DNA from: Autumnicola psychrophila
Lineage (GTDB): Bacteria > Bacteroidota > Bacteroidia > Flavobacteriales > Flavobacteriaceae
Assembly (NCBI RefSeq): GCF_031846645.1
Contig: NZ_JAVRHN010000005.1
Location: 271,941-335,940 of the forward strand
Length of the DNA stretch: 64,000 bases
Reading direction: 5' to 3'
Positions within the stretch are counted from its first letter, which is position 1. Each line of letters starts with the position of its first letter. Both the position numbers and the translations under genes were made by a program. Positions 24,775 to 34,532 of this stretch are shown in pieces. The notes below the pieces were generated by a model. The model did not search any database and was not told the origin of the DNA. It saw only the letters and a list, made by a program, of their open reading frames with translations.

Positions 24775-26640
24775 ATGAGCATTCCAGACAATATTTCCAA
24801 GGAACATTTAGAAAAAGCTATATATAAAATTGATGAGGAAGGGATACCTCCTAAAGGAGGTTCTCAATACTACGATGTTTTCTATAAAGGAAAGAATTAT
24901 CCACCCAAGTTGATTGTTTCGTATGCAAATTTATTTGCAAACGGGGAAATTTTGGACCGCAAACAATTTACAGGGGGATTGGAAACTACATGTTTTAAAC
25001 TTTTAGAAGAAAATGGGTTTGAAATAAAAGAAAAGAAAATAAATTTTTACCCGTACTTGGAAAAATTTATTACCCAAAGCACGACAGGAAGCTTAAAAAC
25101 CAAAGATCTATATCCAAAAAAATATAAAGGTCTTAAAGTAAAAGTCAGCTTCGGTCAAGGTGTTTCAGCCAGAGTCCCATGGATTTCTTTTTTACTCCAT
25201 CCGAATACGACCATGGATGGAATATATCCAGTTTATCTTTACTATAAGGAAAAGGATCTTTTAGTCCTCGCTTATGGCATAAGCGAAACTAATAAACCCC
25301 GAACGACATGGAAATTTTTAGAAAAAAAGTTAACCATAAATGCATTATTTAACCAGACAGAAATAGGAAAGCCTGAGAGATATGGTGAGTCCTATGTTTT
25401 CAAAACCTATGACACCAATAACTTGCCAGACGAGGAACTTATTGAAGAAGATTTAGACACTATTATTACTGAGTACAAAAGTCTTCGCTTTAATAGCCAG
25501 ACCAATAAAGAAAATTCTACAAATATTGCTTTTCAAATCGATTCATTCAAGGAAAGTGCGGAGGTTTCGGGTTTATTCTTTTCTAAAGAATTAATCACTC
25601 GTTATGTCGCTTCTTTATGCACCAAACCTTTTGTAATATTGACAGGTCTTTCAGGTTCAGGAAAGACGAAGCTAGCCCAAGCTTTTGCAACCTGGATATG
25701 CGAGGAAGAAAGTCAATACTGCATCGTACCGGTAGGAGCAGACTGGACAAATAGGGAACCACTGCTGGGATATTCCAACGCTATTGAGCAGGATAAATAT
25801 GTCAAACCGGAAAACGGGATTTTAGATCTTTTAATAAAAGCAAAAGAAAATCTGGATAAGCCGCATTTTATTATTCTTGACGAAATGAACCTGAGTCATG
25901 TAGAACGTTATTTTGCCGATTTTCTCAGCATCATGGAAACTGGACAGGACATAGTATTGTTTAAAGATGCAGAGAAAAAAGGCGAAATTTATTCAAAAAT
26001 TCATTGGCCCAAGAATGTTTTTATTATTGGAACCGTAAACATAGATGAAACGACTTATATGTTTAGTCCTAAAGTGCTCGACAGAGCAAATACCATTGAA
26101 TTCCGAATTACAGCTGAAGAAATGGAATTATTTCTCGATAACAACAGCAAACCAGATCTTTCTAAATTAAAGTCTAAGGGTGCAAACATGGCTCGGGATT
26201 TTCTAAAAATCTCTGAAAGTTCAGAATTTCAAAAACCCGAAGACCCTGTAAACCAGACGCTTTTACGATTTTTCAAAGAACTTAAAAAAACAGGTGCAGA
26301 ATTTGGATATAGAAGTGCCTCAGAGATACATCAGCTTTTACATAATCTTACGGTAATTAATGGAGATCTGAAAGAAGATGAAAAAATTGACATAACTATC
26401 ATGCAAAAGCTTCTGCCAAAACTTCACGGTTCAAGAAGAAAACTTGTTCCGGTGCTTTCTACACTGGGAGGGTTTTGTATGAAAGATCCTGAAACAAAAA
26501 TCCAAAAAGAAGTTTTTGAAAAACCTGATTTTGATTTTTCTGATTTGGACAAAGTAAAATATCCTTTATCCCTGGAAAAAATTTCCAGGATGTATCATGG
26601 AGTGATTGAGAATGGATTTGCGAGTTACGCAGAAGCTTAA
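24775..26640 (+). CDS. McrB-like AAA+ GTPase/ATPase of a type IV restriction system
   Basis: 621 residues. A first N-terminal domain (~1-90, IPPKGGSQYYDVFYKGKNYPPKLIV) is probably a modified-base or winged-helix reader. Next is an MrcB_N (DUF3578)-type domain (~100-210; ARVPWISFLLHP, GIYPVYLYYK). The C-terminal AAA+ motor has Walker A GLSGSGKT near 290, an McrB-type VPVGADWTNREPLLGY loop near 319, Walker B IILDEMN near 366, and sensor GTVNID near 419. In the family the motor moves DNA containing modified cytosine and drives the paired nuclease. It is joined to the next gene by a TAATG overlap. Confidence 0.9.
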   Translation: MSIPDNISKEHLEKAIYKIDEEGIPPKGGSQYYDVFYKGKNYPPKLIVSYANLFANGEILDRKQFTGGLETTCFKLLEENGFEIKEKKINFYPYLEKFITQSTTGSLKTKDLYPKKYKGLKVKVSFGQGVSARVPWISFLLHPNTTMDGIYPVYLYYKEKDLLVLAYGISETNKPRTTWKFLEKKLTINALFNQTEIGKPERYGESYVFKTYDTNNLPDEELIEEDLDTIITEYKSLRFNSQTNKENSTNIAFQIDSFKESAEVSGLFFSKELITRYVASLCTKPFVILTGLSGSGKTKLAQAFATWICEEESQYCIVPVGADWTNREPLLGYSNAIEQDKYVKPENGILDLLIKAKENLDKPHFIILDEMNLSHVERYFADFLSIMETGQDIVLFKDAEKKGEIYSKIHWPKNVFIIGTVNIDETTYMFSPKVLDRANTIEFRITAEEMELFLDNNSKPDLSKLKSKGANMARDFLKISESSEFQKPEDPVNQTLLRFFKELKKTGAEFGYRSASEIHQLLHNLTVINGDLKEDEKIDITIMQKLLPKLHGSRRKLVPVLSTLGGFCMKDPETKIQKEVFEKPDFDFSDLDKVKYPLSLEKISRMYHGVIENGFASYAEA

Positions 26641-28895
26641 TGAATGGGCAGGAAGTACATATCCCTCTTGATTCTATTGAGGAAGGCCTTTTTTTAGAAA
26701 TTAAATCGAAGGGATCAAACTTTGTTTCGAAAGTAAAAGACGCAGAACAAAACGGAGAAGCGTCTTATCAGATAAAGGAAGGTTGCTTTTATCACTATCA
26801 GTTTTCCTCTCCTCTCTATTTTTTTGAAACCCATGAAATAGTGGAAGAAAATCCCTTTCATTCCAATTATGGCCGACTTGCTCCAAATACTTATGTCGGT
26901 ACTCTGGAAATTCCGGTAAAGAAAAAAGAGATTGATGATCCGGTTGGTAAAGTAAGAATTGAAGTTCAGTCAAAGAAAACAAGCTACAGAGAAGACTACC
27001 GTTTTATGCTGGAAAGTATAACGGAATATTGTATTGACCTGCTTATGCAGGTAAATTCACCTGTTACACAAAACTTTGAACCTGATTTTTCCAAAGGCAG
27101 TGAGACTTTATACCAGAAGTTCACTTTTATAAAATCTGTAATTGATACTGATGAATTTAATGAAACAGTTCACAGAATAATAACCTCTCCTAATACGGTA
27201 TGGAGTAAATCTTCTGAAGAAGTAGATATAAGAAAAATTGGGAGGTTCAAAAATCACCATGTGCGGCAGCTCTTAAGTGGAACCCAAAGATCAAAATTAC
27301 CTGCTAATTCGCCTTTGTCAGGAAAAAGAATTTCCAGTCTACCCACAAAATTAAAATCTCACTTAAAGGTGGAAACGGTAGACACTGCAGAGAACCGTTT
27401 CATTAAACATGCTCTTTCAAACTACCTCAAGCTTTGTACAGATATTGAGGCTGCTGTAAAACCTGATACTCGTATATATAAGGAAGTTAAAAAAACTATA
27501 GAACAACTTGAACAGCATTTACACCATACATTTTTTAATGAAATTTCAAGAGCCCAAATCCTAAAGATTAATAGTCCAATTCTCCAGAAGAAAGAAGGTT
27601 ACCGTGAGGTTCTAAAAACCTGGTTAATGTTTGATCTGGCTGCAAAGCTAATCTGGGAAGGTGGAGATGATGTCTACAAAGGCGGCAAAAAAGATGTTGC
27701 AACACTTTATGAGTACTGGCTTTTTTTTACTCTTTTAGATCTTTTAAAAGATATGTTTGAAATTTATCCAGAAGACCTTGAGGATCTGATTAAACCTACA
27801 GAAGATGAGCTGAGTTTACAATTGGTACAGGGGAAACGTAAAGCAATACGGGGAGTTTACCAAAATGGAATCCGTAAGTTAAAGATGAAGTTTAATTTCA
27901 ATCGCACTTTTTCAGGAAACCAGGATCACCCAAATACAGGAAGCTGGACTAAAAAAATGCGTCCCGATTATACACTTTCCATTTGGCCTTACAATATTAC
28001 TGAAGAAAAAGCTGAGAAAGAAGAATTAATAGTTCACGTTCATTTTGATGCCAAATACAAAATTGATAAACTCGTTGAAATCATCGACAAGACTAATCCG
28101 GATGAGGAAACCAATGTTAAAATTACGGGTTCATATAAAGATGTAGATCTTTTAAAAATGCACGCCTATAAAGATGCCATACGCCGCACTGCCGGTGCAT
28201 ACGTGCTCTATCCTGGTACAGATGAACCTTTGGAACGAAAAGGATTCCGGGAGCTTCTTCCGGGATTAGGTGCCTTTCCCGTAAGACCATCAAAAACCAA
28301 TAATGGTACTGCAGATTTAAAGGATTTCTTGATTCGTGTTATTGAACATTTTCTTAACCGTGCTTCGCAAAGAGAAAACCTGGCTTATCGGATTTTTGAT
28401 ATTCATAAGAATGATCCTGATGAAGTCAAAGAACCCCTTCCCGAAGCATACGGTAAAAACAGAAGCTATATTCCAGACACAATTAATGTCTTGGTAGGGT
28501 TCTATAAAGATAATAATCACTTAGAATGGATTCGTAATAAAAAGTATTACAATATAAGGATAGACGACCGAGCTGGAGCCATACCATTAACAGCAGCTGA
28601 ACTAAGTGCAAATTATCTTTTATTACACACCAGTAAAGACAAGAATTCTGGAAAATTATTTAAAATAAAAGGTGATGGTCCTAAAGTCTTTTCTAAAGAA
28701 AGAATGGCAAAGGAAGAATACCCCAAAGAAAGCAGCTATCTCATCTTTGAAATAGATGAAGTGGCGGCTAGCGAGTTTCAAGGTGTAAAATGGGATTTTC
28801 GTAAACTTTCTAAATTTAAAACTGGTAGAGGAGCAGGGATTCCATTTTCTGTAACATTAACTGAACTGATGAAAGTTATAGTAAAGGAAAATTAG
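26640..28895 (+). CDS. McrC-like nuclease (DUF2357/DUF524, PD-(D/E)XK)
   Basis: 751 residues. The N-terminal half carries the DUF2357 pattern (SYREDYRFMLESITEYCIDLL, ETVDTAENRFIKHALSNYL). The C-terminal half holds a PD-(D/E)XK nuclease: LYEYWLFFTLLDLL, then MRPDYTL near 440 and HFDAKYKI near 468, giving the D...DxK core. It is the effector of the McrB-like motor. The ATG overlaps the McrB stop by one base (TAATG), implying coupled translation. It differs from classic short McrC by its larger DUF2357 region. Confidence 0.85.
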   Translation: MNGQEVHIPLDSIEEGLFLEIKSKGSNFVSKVKDAEQNGEASYQIKEGCFYHYQFSSPLYFFETHEIVEENPFHSNYGRLAPNTYVGTLEIPVKKKEIDDPVGKVRIEVQSKKTSYREDYRFMLESITEYCIDLLMQVNSPVTQNFEPDFSKGSETLYQKFTFIKSVIDTDEFNETVHRIITSPNTVWSKSSEEVDIRKIGRFKNHHVRQLLSGTQRSKLPANSPLSGKRISSLPTKLKSHLKVETVDTAENRFIKHALSNYLKLCTDIEAAVKPDTRIYKEVKKTIEQLEQHLHHTFFNEISRAQILKINSPILQKKEGYREVLKTWLMFDLAAKLIWEGGDDVYKGGKKDVATLYEYWLFFTLLDLLKDMFEIYPEDLEDLIKPTEDELSLQLVQGKRKAIRGVYQNGIRKLKMKFNFNRTFSGNQDHPNTGSWTKKMRPDYTLSIWPYNITEEKAEKEELIVHVHFDAKYKIDKLVEIIDKTNPDEETNVKITGSYKDVDLLKMHAYKDAIRRTAGAYVLYPGTDEPLERKGFRELLPGLGAFPVRPSKTNNGTADLKDFLIRVIEHFLNRASQRENLAYRIFDIHKNDPDEVKEPLPEAYGKNRSYIPDTINVLVGFYKDNNHLEWIRNKKYYNIRIDDRAGAIPLTAAELSANYLLLHTSKDKNSGKLFKIKGDGPKVFSKERMAKEEYPKESSYLIFEIDEVAASEFQGVKWDFRKLSKFKTGRGAGIPFSVTLTELMKVIVKEN

Positions 28896-28930
28896 AATCC
28901 ACAAACCAAATAAGAAGATTATCTAAAATG

Positions 28931-28960
28931 AAGCCACCTAAATAGGCGGCTTCTTTTTTA
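28931..28960 (+). terminator. Terminator of the McrBC-like operon
   Basis: AAGCCACCTA and TAGGCGGCTT pair over 10 positions with one mismatch around an AA loop, followed by CTTTTTT. Confidence 0.8.
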
Positions 28961-29014
28961 CTTCCGATAAGTCCGGCCAATTACCATGTGTCAAAAATGC
29001 CAATTTTCGATCCT

Positions 29015-30823
29015 CTATTCCTGACTTCCTTCAGGCTGAGCTTCCCCAACCCACCGGTCAATTTTATTTTCCAACAACTGTAAAGGCACGGCTCCGGTTT
29101 CCAGTACTTTATTATGATACTCTCTGATATCAAACTGGTCTCCCAGTGCTTTACGGGCTTTATCACGCAATTCCTGTATCTTAAGTTGGCCGATCTTATA
29201 AGAAAGCGCCTGGCCGGGATTGGCCATATACCTTTCAATTTCTGAAATTACACTGGCTTCAGATTCGGCTTCGTTGTCCAGCGAATATTGTATCGCCTCT
29301 TCCCTGGTCCAGCCCTTGCTGTGCAAGCCTGTGTCTACGACAAGCCTTACTGCACGGTGCATTTCTGCGCCAAGCATCCCAAAATATTGATAAGGATCTG
29401 TATACAGCCCGAGTTCTTTTCCGAGGGATTCAGAATAAAGTGCCCAGCCTTCACCATAGCCGCTGTACCAAAGTGTTTTCCGGAAATCCGGTAAATCTTC
29501 ATTTTCCTGAGTTAAGGAAATCTGGTAGTGATGCCCGGGAATGGCTTCATGAAGAAACAAAGATTCGTCGCTGTACACATTGTACGCAGCAGCATCGGGA
29601 ACAGGAACATAAAATATTCCGGGACGGGTCCCGTCCAGAGAGCCGGGATTATATTCGGCACTGGCAGAACTCTCACGGAACTCTTCAGTTCTTCGCACTT
29701 CAAAAGCTGTTTTTGGCTTTACATTAAAGAGTTTGTTCAGGTGCGGCTGCATTCGCTGGTGAATGTCTTCAAAATTCGCAATCACTTCTTCCGGAGAACT
29801 ATACGGCATCAGCTCCTTACTTTCCCGCACATAATTGAAAAATTCCTTCAGGCTGCCTTCAAAACCGACCTGCTCCTTTACTTCCATCATTTCCTGCGAA
29901 ATACGTTCCACTTCCTGTAGCCCGAGTTGATGAATTTTTTCCGCAGTCATGTTCGTGGTAGTATAAAGTTTGATTTGGTGTCTGTAGAATTCCTCACCGC
30001 CGGGAATATCAGCAATTCCACTACTTTCACGACCTTCCGGAAGATAATCCTCCGTCATAAAATCGTGCATTTTTTTATATGCAGGAATCACTTTATCTTC
30101 AATCATCTGCTTGTATTCTTCCGTCAACTGTGTTTTCTCTTCTTCAGAAAAACTTTCAGGGAAATTGTTCACCGGTCCAAAGAACAGGTGATCTTCAGCA
30201 TTAGCTTCAGCCATAGAAGCGAACTGCGGAATCACCTTCGTGATCAGGGAAACCGGCAGGACATAACCTTTGGCCATCCCTTCACGCATCCTTTCTTCCG
30301 CAGAAGTCATCCAGGTAAGATAACCATCCACACGCTTAAGCCAGTTTTGGTAATCTTCCACCGTATTAAACGGCTGCGCTCCCATCCCGCTGGCCAGTTG
30401 CCCCATAAAAAGATTAACCGACCACATTTGGTCGATAGGCATATACTTATTCTTTTCGAACCCCAGCCCTTCAAGATTAATCTCTGTCTCCCAAAGCAGG
30501 ATCTCCCTGCTCATCTTTTCACTTTCTGAAAGATTTGCATCGTCAATTGCCTCCACTTTATCCCTGTAGGTGGTGTAATAATTACGTAAGCTGTCGTGAT
30601 AATCGTCGGAAAGTGAATTCGGAAAACGATCATTATAGCGCATATCTCCTGAAGTGGTTGCTGAAATTGGATTCAGCCGCAGTCCGTCTTCGTAATAATT
30701 ATTCAGGATGGTATCCAGCTTTGCACCGGCCGCCATCGCCATATCTTCCTGATTAGTATTTTCGTCTTTACATCCTGTAAGCACGAGGCCCAGCAGTAAC
30801 GCAGTAATTACCTTTTTAAACAT
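29015..30823 (-). CDS. DUF885 lipoprotein, putative metallopeptidase
   Basis: About 602 residues from MFKKVITALLLGLVLTGCKDEN, a lipoprotein signal with LTGC lipobox. The upstream in-frame ATG at 30868 would bury the signal peptide and is rejected. The mature protein is a DUF885 member: HEAIPGHHYQ near residue 421 is an HExxxHH-type zinc motif, followed by WYSGYGEGWALYSESLGKELG and conserved acidic residues (DNEAESEASVISEIERYM). DUF885 proteins are thought to be exported metallopeptidases of the M32-like clan; substrates are mostly unknown. It stands alone, convergent with the McrBC-like operon. Confidence 0.88.
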   Translation of the reverse strand: MFKKVITALLLGLVLTGCKDENTNQEDMAMAAGAKLDTILNNYYEDGLRLNPISATTSGDMRYNDRFPNSLSDDYHDSLRNYYTTYRDKVEAIDDANLSESEKMSREILLWETEINLEGLGFEKNKYMPIDQMWSVNLFMGQLASGMGAQPFNTVEDYQNWLKRVDGYLTWMTSAEERMREGMAKGYVLPVSLITKVIPQFASMAEANAEDHLFFGPVNNFPESFSEEEKTQLTEEYKQMIEDKVIPAYKKMHDFMTEDYLPEGRESSGIADIPGGEEFYRHQIKLYTTTNMTAEKIHQLGLQEVERISQEMMEVKEQVGFEGSLKEFFNYVRESKELMPYSSPEEVIANFEDIHQRMQPHLNKLFNVKPKTAFEVRRTEEFRESSASAEYNPGSLDGTRPGIFYVPVPDAAAYNVYSDESLFLHEAIPGHHYQISLTQENEDLPDFRKTLWYSGYGEGWALYSESLGKELGLYTDPYQYFGMLGAEMHRAVRLVVDTGLHSKGWTREEAIQYSLDNEAESEASVISEIERYMANPGQALSYKIGQLKIQELRDKARKALGDQFDIREYHNKVLETGAVPLQLLENKIDRWVGEAQPEGSQE

Positions 30824-31077
30824 TCCGGAAAGTTTAGATGAAGTAACGAAGATAGGAAAAATGTTCATTGTTAATTATCTATTGTTTATAACCAATTGCT
30901 TATTGTTTACTGAAGATATCATAATGAACGTCATGCATTACAGGCGCAAAAAGCGCTAATAGAAGTCAAAATCCAAACCCTAAAAAACCTCCTGATAAAT
31001 ATAAATCCATCAAAATTTTACGACTACAAATTTATTTTTTGTAAATTATATCACATTTAATTAAAAAATTTGCAGTC

Positions 31078-31332
31078 ATGGAAGATGCTTCAAAAAATTC
31101 AAATCTGATCAAAAAGTGTGTGGGCGATTTTATTTTCAGGAAGCACAGTGGCATAAAAGTCAATGAATCCGGAGCACTTGTTCTTCCGCAGGAAATAAGC
31201 TTTTATAAATTGGGCGGGAAATTTATTAAAATAGAAATGATTAATTCCGGATCTTCAAAAAAATCAAAAAAACAGAAAATCTTTCGATGTGCTTATAAGA
31301 TGATGACACGGTTTAACCGCTCCCTTAATTAA
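31078..31332 (+). CDS. Small hypothetical basic protein
   Basis: 84 residues, Lys-rich with a basic tail (GSSKKSKKQKIFRCAYKMMTRFNRS). No recognised domain, signal peptide or membrane segment. It has an isolated position and no clear partner. The reading frame is complete but short, so coding is likely rather than certain. Confidence 0.5.
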   Translation: MEDASKNSNLIKKCVGDFIFRKHSGIKVNESGALVLPQEISFYKLGGKFIKIEMINSGSSKKSKKQKIFRCAYKMMTRFNRSLN

Positions 31333-31377
31333 TTCGGCATTCTTCTTCCGCAACAATTATTACTTAAAATAATAAAA

Positions 31378-31407
31378 GGTCGATAACTGGCAATTTAGAA
31401 CAGCCAC
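31378..31407 (+). repeat. Dispersed 30-nt repeat, copy 1
   Basis: Begins GGTCGATAACTGGCAATTT; matches copies at 32211, 34091 and 52709 (minus orientation). Consensus GGTCGATAATTGxCATTTTx, then GxxCTGCCTC. Confidence 0.55.
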
Positions 31408-31452
31408 TTATCAACCTTTTTCAGTATTAAAACTTCAGCATAAAAATGCTGC

Positions 31453-31957
31453 TTAATTCTGGTTTGAATTTTCAGCAGAAGAAATATCAATCAGTTTTAT
31501 TTTCCACTGGCTGTCGCCACTCTCCTGCTCCCAAATAATGGTATAGGTTCCTTCCTCCTGCATAGTTTCAACATTAGAAAAAGTCCCGGCCTGGTATTTA
31601 ATTGTTTCACCAGAGCCATCCAGAGTCGCTTCCCTGGCAAGGCCTCTCATTGTGGCTGCATTGGTGTTAAACCAGGATGTTATACTATCAACAGTAGAAA
31701 TCCTTCTCCCGCCAGTAAGTAAAACAGCATCATTGGAGATGCTTTCCCTAAAACGCAACGATTCTGCTTCGTTGTTACTGTCATTCCCGTCATCTTCCCA
31801 TAACCTGTCCCAGTCCTGCATCAGGTTTTCCGGATTATTTATTTCGTTTTCTACCGTAACCTCATCCTGAATTTCTGGTTCTTCTTCCTGAATTTCCTCA
31901 TTTCGCTCCGGGCCAAACTGCAAATGTTAATAAGAATATTAATTCTGAAATTTTCAT
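31453..31957 (-). pseudogene. Secreted protein gene with a frameshift at the signal-peptide junction
   Basis: The body (31453-31923) encodes an acidic segment (EIQEEEPEIQDEVTVENEINNPENL) and then a SnoaL/ketosteroid-isomerase-like stretch (DAVLLTGGRRISTVDSITSWFNTNAATM, GTYTIIWEQESGDSQWKIKLI). It has no ATG of its own; only a TTG could start it. Just upstream, ATG at 31957 opens a good signal peptide (MKISELIFLLTFA) but in a different frame, running to a stop 6 codons later. A single-base indel near 31918-31925 would join them. It is either a real frameshift or a base-calling error. Confidence 0.6.
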
Positions 31958-32210
31958 AGTCTTTGGTTTTTAGTTTACCTCTTAAGATAAGAATTCTGAA
32001 GGAAAATAGATTCCACTAAAATGCTCTTTGGAATATTATAACATTTCAGTTCTTATAGCAACTTGAAGAAATTAGAGGTAAGAATTTAAAAATGGAAACG
32101 GTTTTCAGAATAACTTCTGCGGAAATCTGCGCGATCTGCGGGAGATTTTTTGAGAAAAAATTGTTTGGAATTCGTGTATCCGTGGTAGAATAGATAGGTC
32201 TTAAACTGTA

Positions 32211-32240
32211 GGTCGAAAATTGGCATTTTAGAGCTGCTTC
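32211..32240 (+). repeat. Dispersed 30-nt repeat, copy 2
   Basis: Begins GGTCGAAAATTGGCATTTTA and ends GAGCTGCTTC; it sits just before the 188-bp tandem repeat, which also contains related GGTCGAAAATTG blocks. Confidence 0.55.
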
Positions 32241-32299
32241 TTTTCATAAACCGGTAGATCAAATTTTGATCTAAAGATTGATAATTCCCAATTTAACCT

Positions 32300-32700
32300 C
32301 CCTTCTACAAGCTCAGGGGGGACTATAAATTCTGAACGCAAAAAAATTTCGAATGAAGAAAACTCCACATCTCTCAACTCACAACAGACAACTACTTCCG
32401 GGGCGTAAATTATCTGGTACTAGCAAATTCATGGTGGAGCAAGTAAACAATCGTTAAGCTGAAGGTCGAAAATTGTCTTTTTTAACACCCCTTCAACAAG
32501 CTCAGGGGGGCTATCAACCCTGAACGCAAAGAGATTTCGAATAAAGAAACCTCCACATCTCTCAACTCACAACAGACTACTACTTCCGGGACGTAAATTA
32601 TCTGGTACTAGCGAATTCATGGTGGAGCAAGTAAACAATCGTTAAGCTGAAGGCCGAAAATTGTCTTTTTTAACACCCTTTCGACAAACTCAGGGGGACT
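32300..32700. repeat. ~188-bp tandem repeat in a 900-bp non-coding gap
   Basis: CAAGCTCAGGGGG recurs at 32308, 32497 and 32685 (periods 189 and 188). Within each unit the order is conserved: CTCCACATCTCTCAACTC, TAAATTATCTGGTACTAG, ATGGTGGAGCAAGTAAACAA, AATTGTCTTTTTT. There are about 2.2 copies, 90% or more identical by eye. No ORF crosses it. The rest of 31958-32890 shows no gene. Confidence 0.85.
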
Positions 32701-32897
32701 AAATTCGGAATGGTGGAGACCGGAGGCAAGCGCCGGGATGCTAAAAAATTTGTGGATTTATTGTAAAAGAAACATCAACAAACCTTCATATTGCTGCATT
32801 TTTATACCTTTTCAACTCGTTAAATTCTTGTTATTTACAAACCTCTTAACTCCTTTCCCACGAGGAATATTGGATATTTAGTAAAAATTGCAATTAC

Positions 32898-33629
32898 ATG
32901 AATTTGAATAATAAAGTCGCAGTAGTAACAGGAGCCAGCAGCGGAATAGGGATGGCCATTGCAAAAAAACTCTCTACTGAAGGTTGCCACGTGGCATTAG
33001 CGAGCCGGAGTGTAGATAAATTAAAAGAGTTACAAATGGAACTCGGAAAAAAAAGCATGGTCGTGGAGATGGACGTAAGTCTTACAGACAGCGTTTCCCA
33101 CGGTTTTAAGCAGGTCGTAAAAGAATTTGGCGGAATAGACATTCTGGTTAATTCGGCCGGTGTTATGCCGCTTACTTATCTTAAAAACCGTCATTTGGAT
33201 GAGTGGCTGCAGACGGTAGAAGTAAATTTAAAAGGTTGTCTCAGGTGTATTTATTCCGTGCTTCCGCATATGAAGGAGCAGAAAAACGGACATATAGTGA
33301 ATATAGCATCTGTTGACGGAAAAGAAATTTTTGAAGGTGGTGCCGTTTATGGTGCTTCAAAAGCTGCAGTTATTGCACTTTCCAAAGCTATGCGAATGGA
33401 ACTTTCTCCGGAATTTAATATTCGCGTTACTGCAATAGAACCAGGAACCGTTGCCACCAACCTTCGGGACGATATTACAGATCAGGAATTGCTGGAGGAC
33501 AAGGAATATGGCGATAACGAAGCAAAACTGGATACAGAAAACATAGCCGATGCTGTTTTTTATGCACTATCGCAACCGGAAAGTGTAAACGTTAACGAGC
33601 TACTCATAAAACCAACAGGAAAAGCATAA
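32898..33629 (+). CDS. SDR-family oxidoreductase
   Basis: 243 residues with the classical short-chain dehydrogenase fold: VVTGASSGIGMAIAKKL (cofactor loop), NSAGVMPL, and catalytic YGASK near 153-157. ASRSVDKLK after beta-2 suggests NADP(H). It is close to the YdfG-like clade. The substrate is unknown. It is followed 33 nt later by a small membrane protein in the same direction. Confidence 0.92.
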   Translation: MNLNNKVAVVTGASSGIGMAIAKKLSTEGCHVALASRSVDKLKELQMELGKKSMVVEMDVSLTDSVSHGFKQVVKEFGGIDILVNSAGVMPLTYLKNRHLDEWLQTVEVNLKGCLRCIYSVLPHMKEQKNGHIVNIASVDGKEIFEGGAVYGASKAAVIALSKAMRMELSPEFNIRVTAIEPGTVATNLRDDITDQELLEDKEYGDNEAKLDTENIADAVFYALSQPESVNVNELLIKPTGKA

Positions 33630-33662
33630 ATACAGATAATTTTAATTTAAAATCAGATCAAT

Positions 33663-33977
33663 ATGAATGACGCAGTAATAAAAACAGGAGAAAAATTAGT
33701 AGCAAGAGGTAGTGATCTCGCTGCAATGGGTGGAAAACTTATTGCCAAAGCCACAGCCTTTAAAGTGGGAAAAACCCTTGCGACCCGAGGTGGAGTAATA
33801 GGTGTGGGAATTGCAGCAGCAGCGGGTGTAGGCTATTTGGCTTACAAATACATGGAGACTAACAGCGATGAAATCAATGAGAAAAAAGCGAAGTTTAAAA
33901 ACAAGCTGAAAAAGAAGAAAAAAGATCTTAGTGGTAACTATAAAGGAGTAAAAGGAGATAAGAAGATCGTGGTTTAA
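33663..33977 (+). CDS. Small membrane protein with basic tail
   Basis: 104 residues. A glycine/alanine-rich helix (GGVIGVGIAAAAGVGYLAYKYM) is followed by a Lys-rich tail (KKAKFKNKLKKKKKDLSG). No known family. The helix resembles that of the 52-residue protein at 34533, so the two may be related small envelope proteins. It may be co-transcribed with the SDR and ends at a hairpin element. Confidence 0.65.
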   Translation: MNDAVIKTGEKLVARGSDLAAMGGKLIAKATAFKVGKTLATRGGVIGVGIAAAAGVGYLAYKYMETNSDEINEKKAKFKNKLKKKKKDLSGNYKGVKGDKKIVV

Positions 33978-34002
33978 TTCTCCACCACACTTAAGGTATA
34001 GC

Positions 34003-34126
34003 AGGCAGTCCAAAAAGCTATTATCCAGACTGGAATTGGTTTTTAGGTGTAATGAAGATTTCTACTGAATTCACCTGAAATTATTCAGCAGGTCGATAAT
34101 TTTAATTTTTGGACTGCCTCTTTTTT
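34003..34126 (+). terminator. Large hairpin with T-tract, containing dispersed repeat copy 3
   Basis: AGGCAGTCCAAAAA (34003-34016) pairs perfectly with TTTTTGGACTGCCT (34106-34119), enclosing ~90 nt and followed by CTTTTTT. The 34091-34120 part is a copy of the dispersed 30-nt repeat. It probably terminates the preceding gene. Confidence 0.65.
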
Positions 34127-34532
34127 GGTAAATATTATTAGTGCCTTACGCGAAAAACCTTCTTTCTCCTACAAGAATTTACTACTACTTTTAATCGCTT
34201 TCCCTTCCAGCTCCCAAAAGAAAAACCTGTACAAATAGAGTTTAAAAAAAGTGAAATCGAAAGCTATTATTTACTGATTCAAATTTGTTCTGCAGAGTCT
34301 GGCCTGAAATTAAAGAAAACTCCAGTCTCTTAAATTTTAAGAAAATAACCTCAGTTTCCTTCAACTTCCTGCTCGTTTCGTTAAACATGGTTATAGCTTA
34401 GTTAAAGATGTTTTAAAGACTTTGAGGATCGAATTACATCAGTTAACTTTAAATAAATCTGAATGTCAAACAGGAAGATTTGCGCCCAAAGAGGCCGAAG
34501 TAAAGAATAATTTTCAAATAAAATAAGACATT

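Noticed and set aside
24775..28895. CoCoNuT-type system
   Set aside because: No coiled-coil nuclease partner is present; only the MrcB_N-AAA and DUF2357 nuclease genes.
29927..30529. 200-residue plus-strand ORF
   Set aside because: Antisense of DUF885, biased to His and Phe as expected of a shadow.
32300..32700. CRISPR array
   Set aside because: The 188-bp units are nearly identical throughout with no unique spacers.
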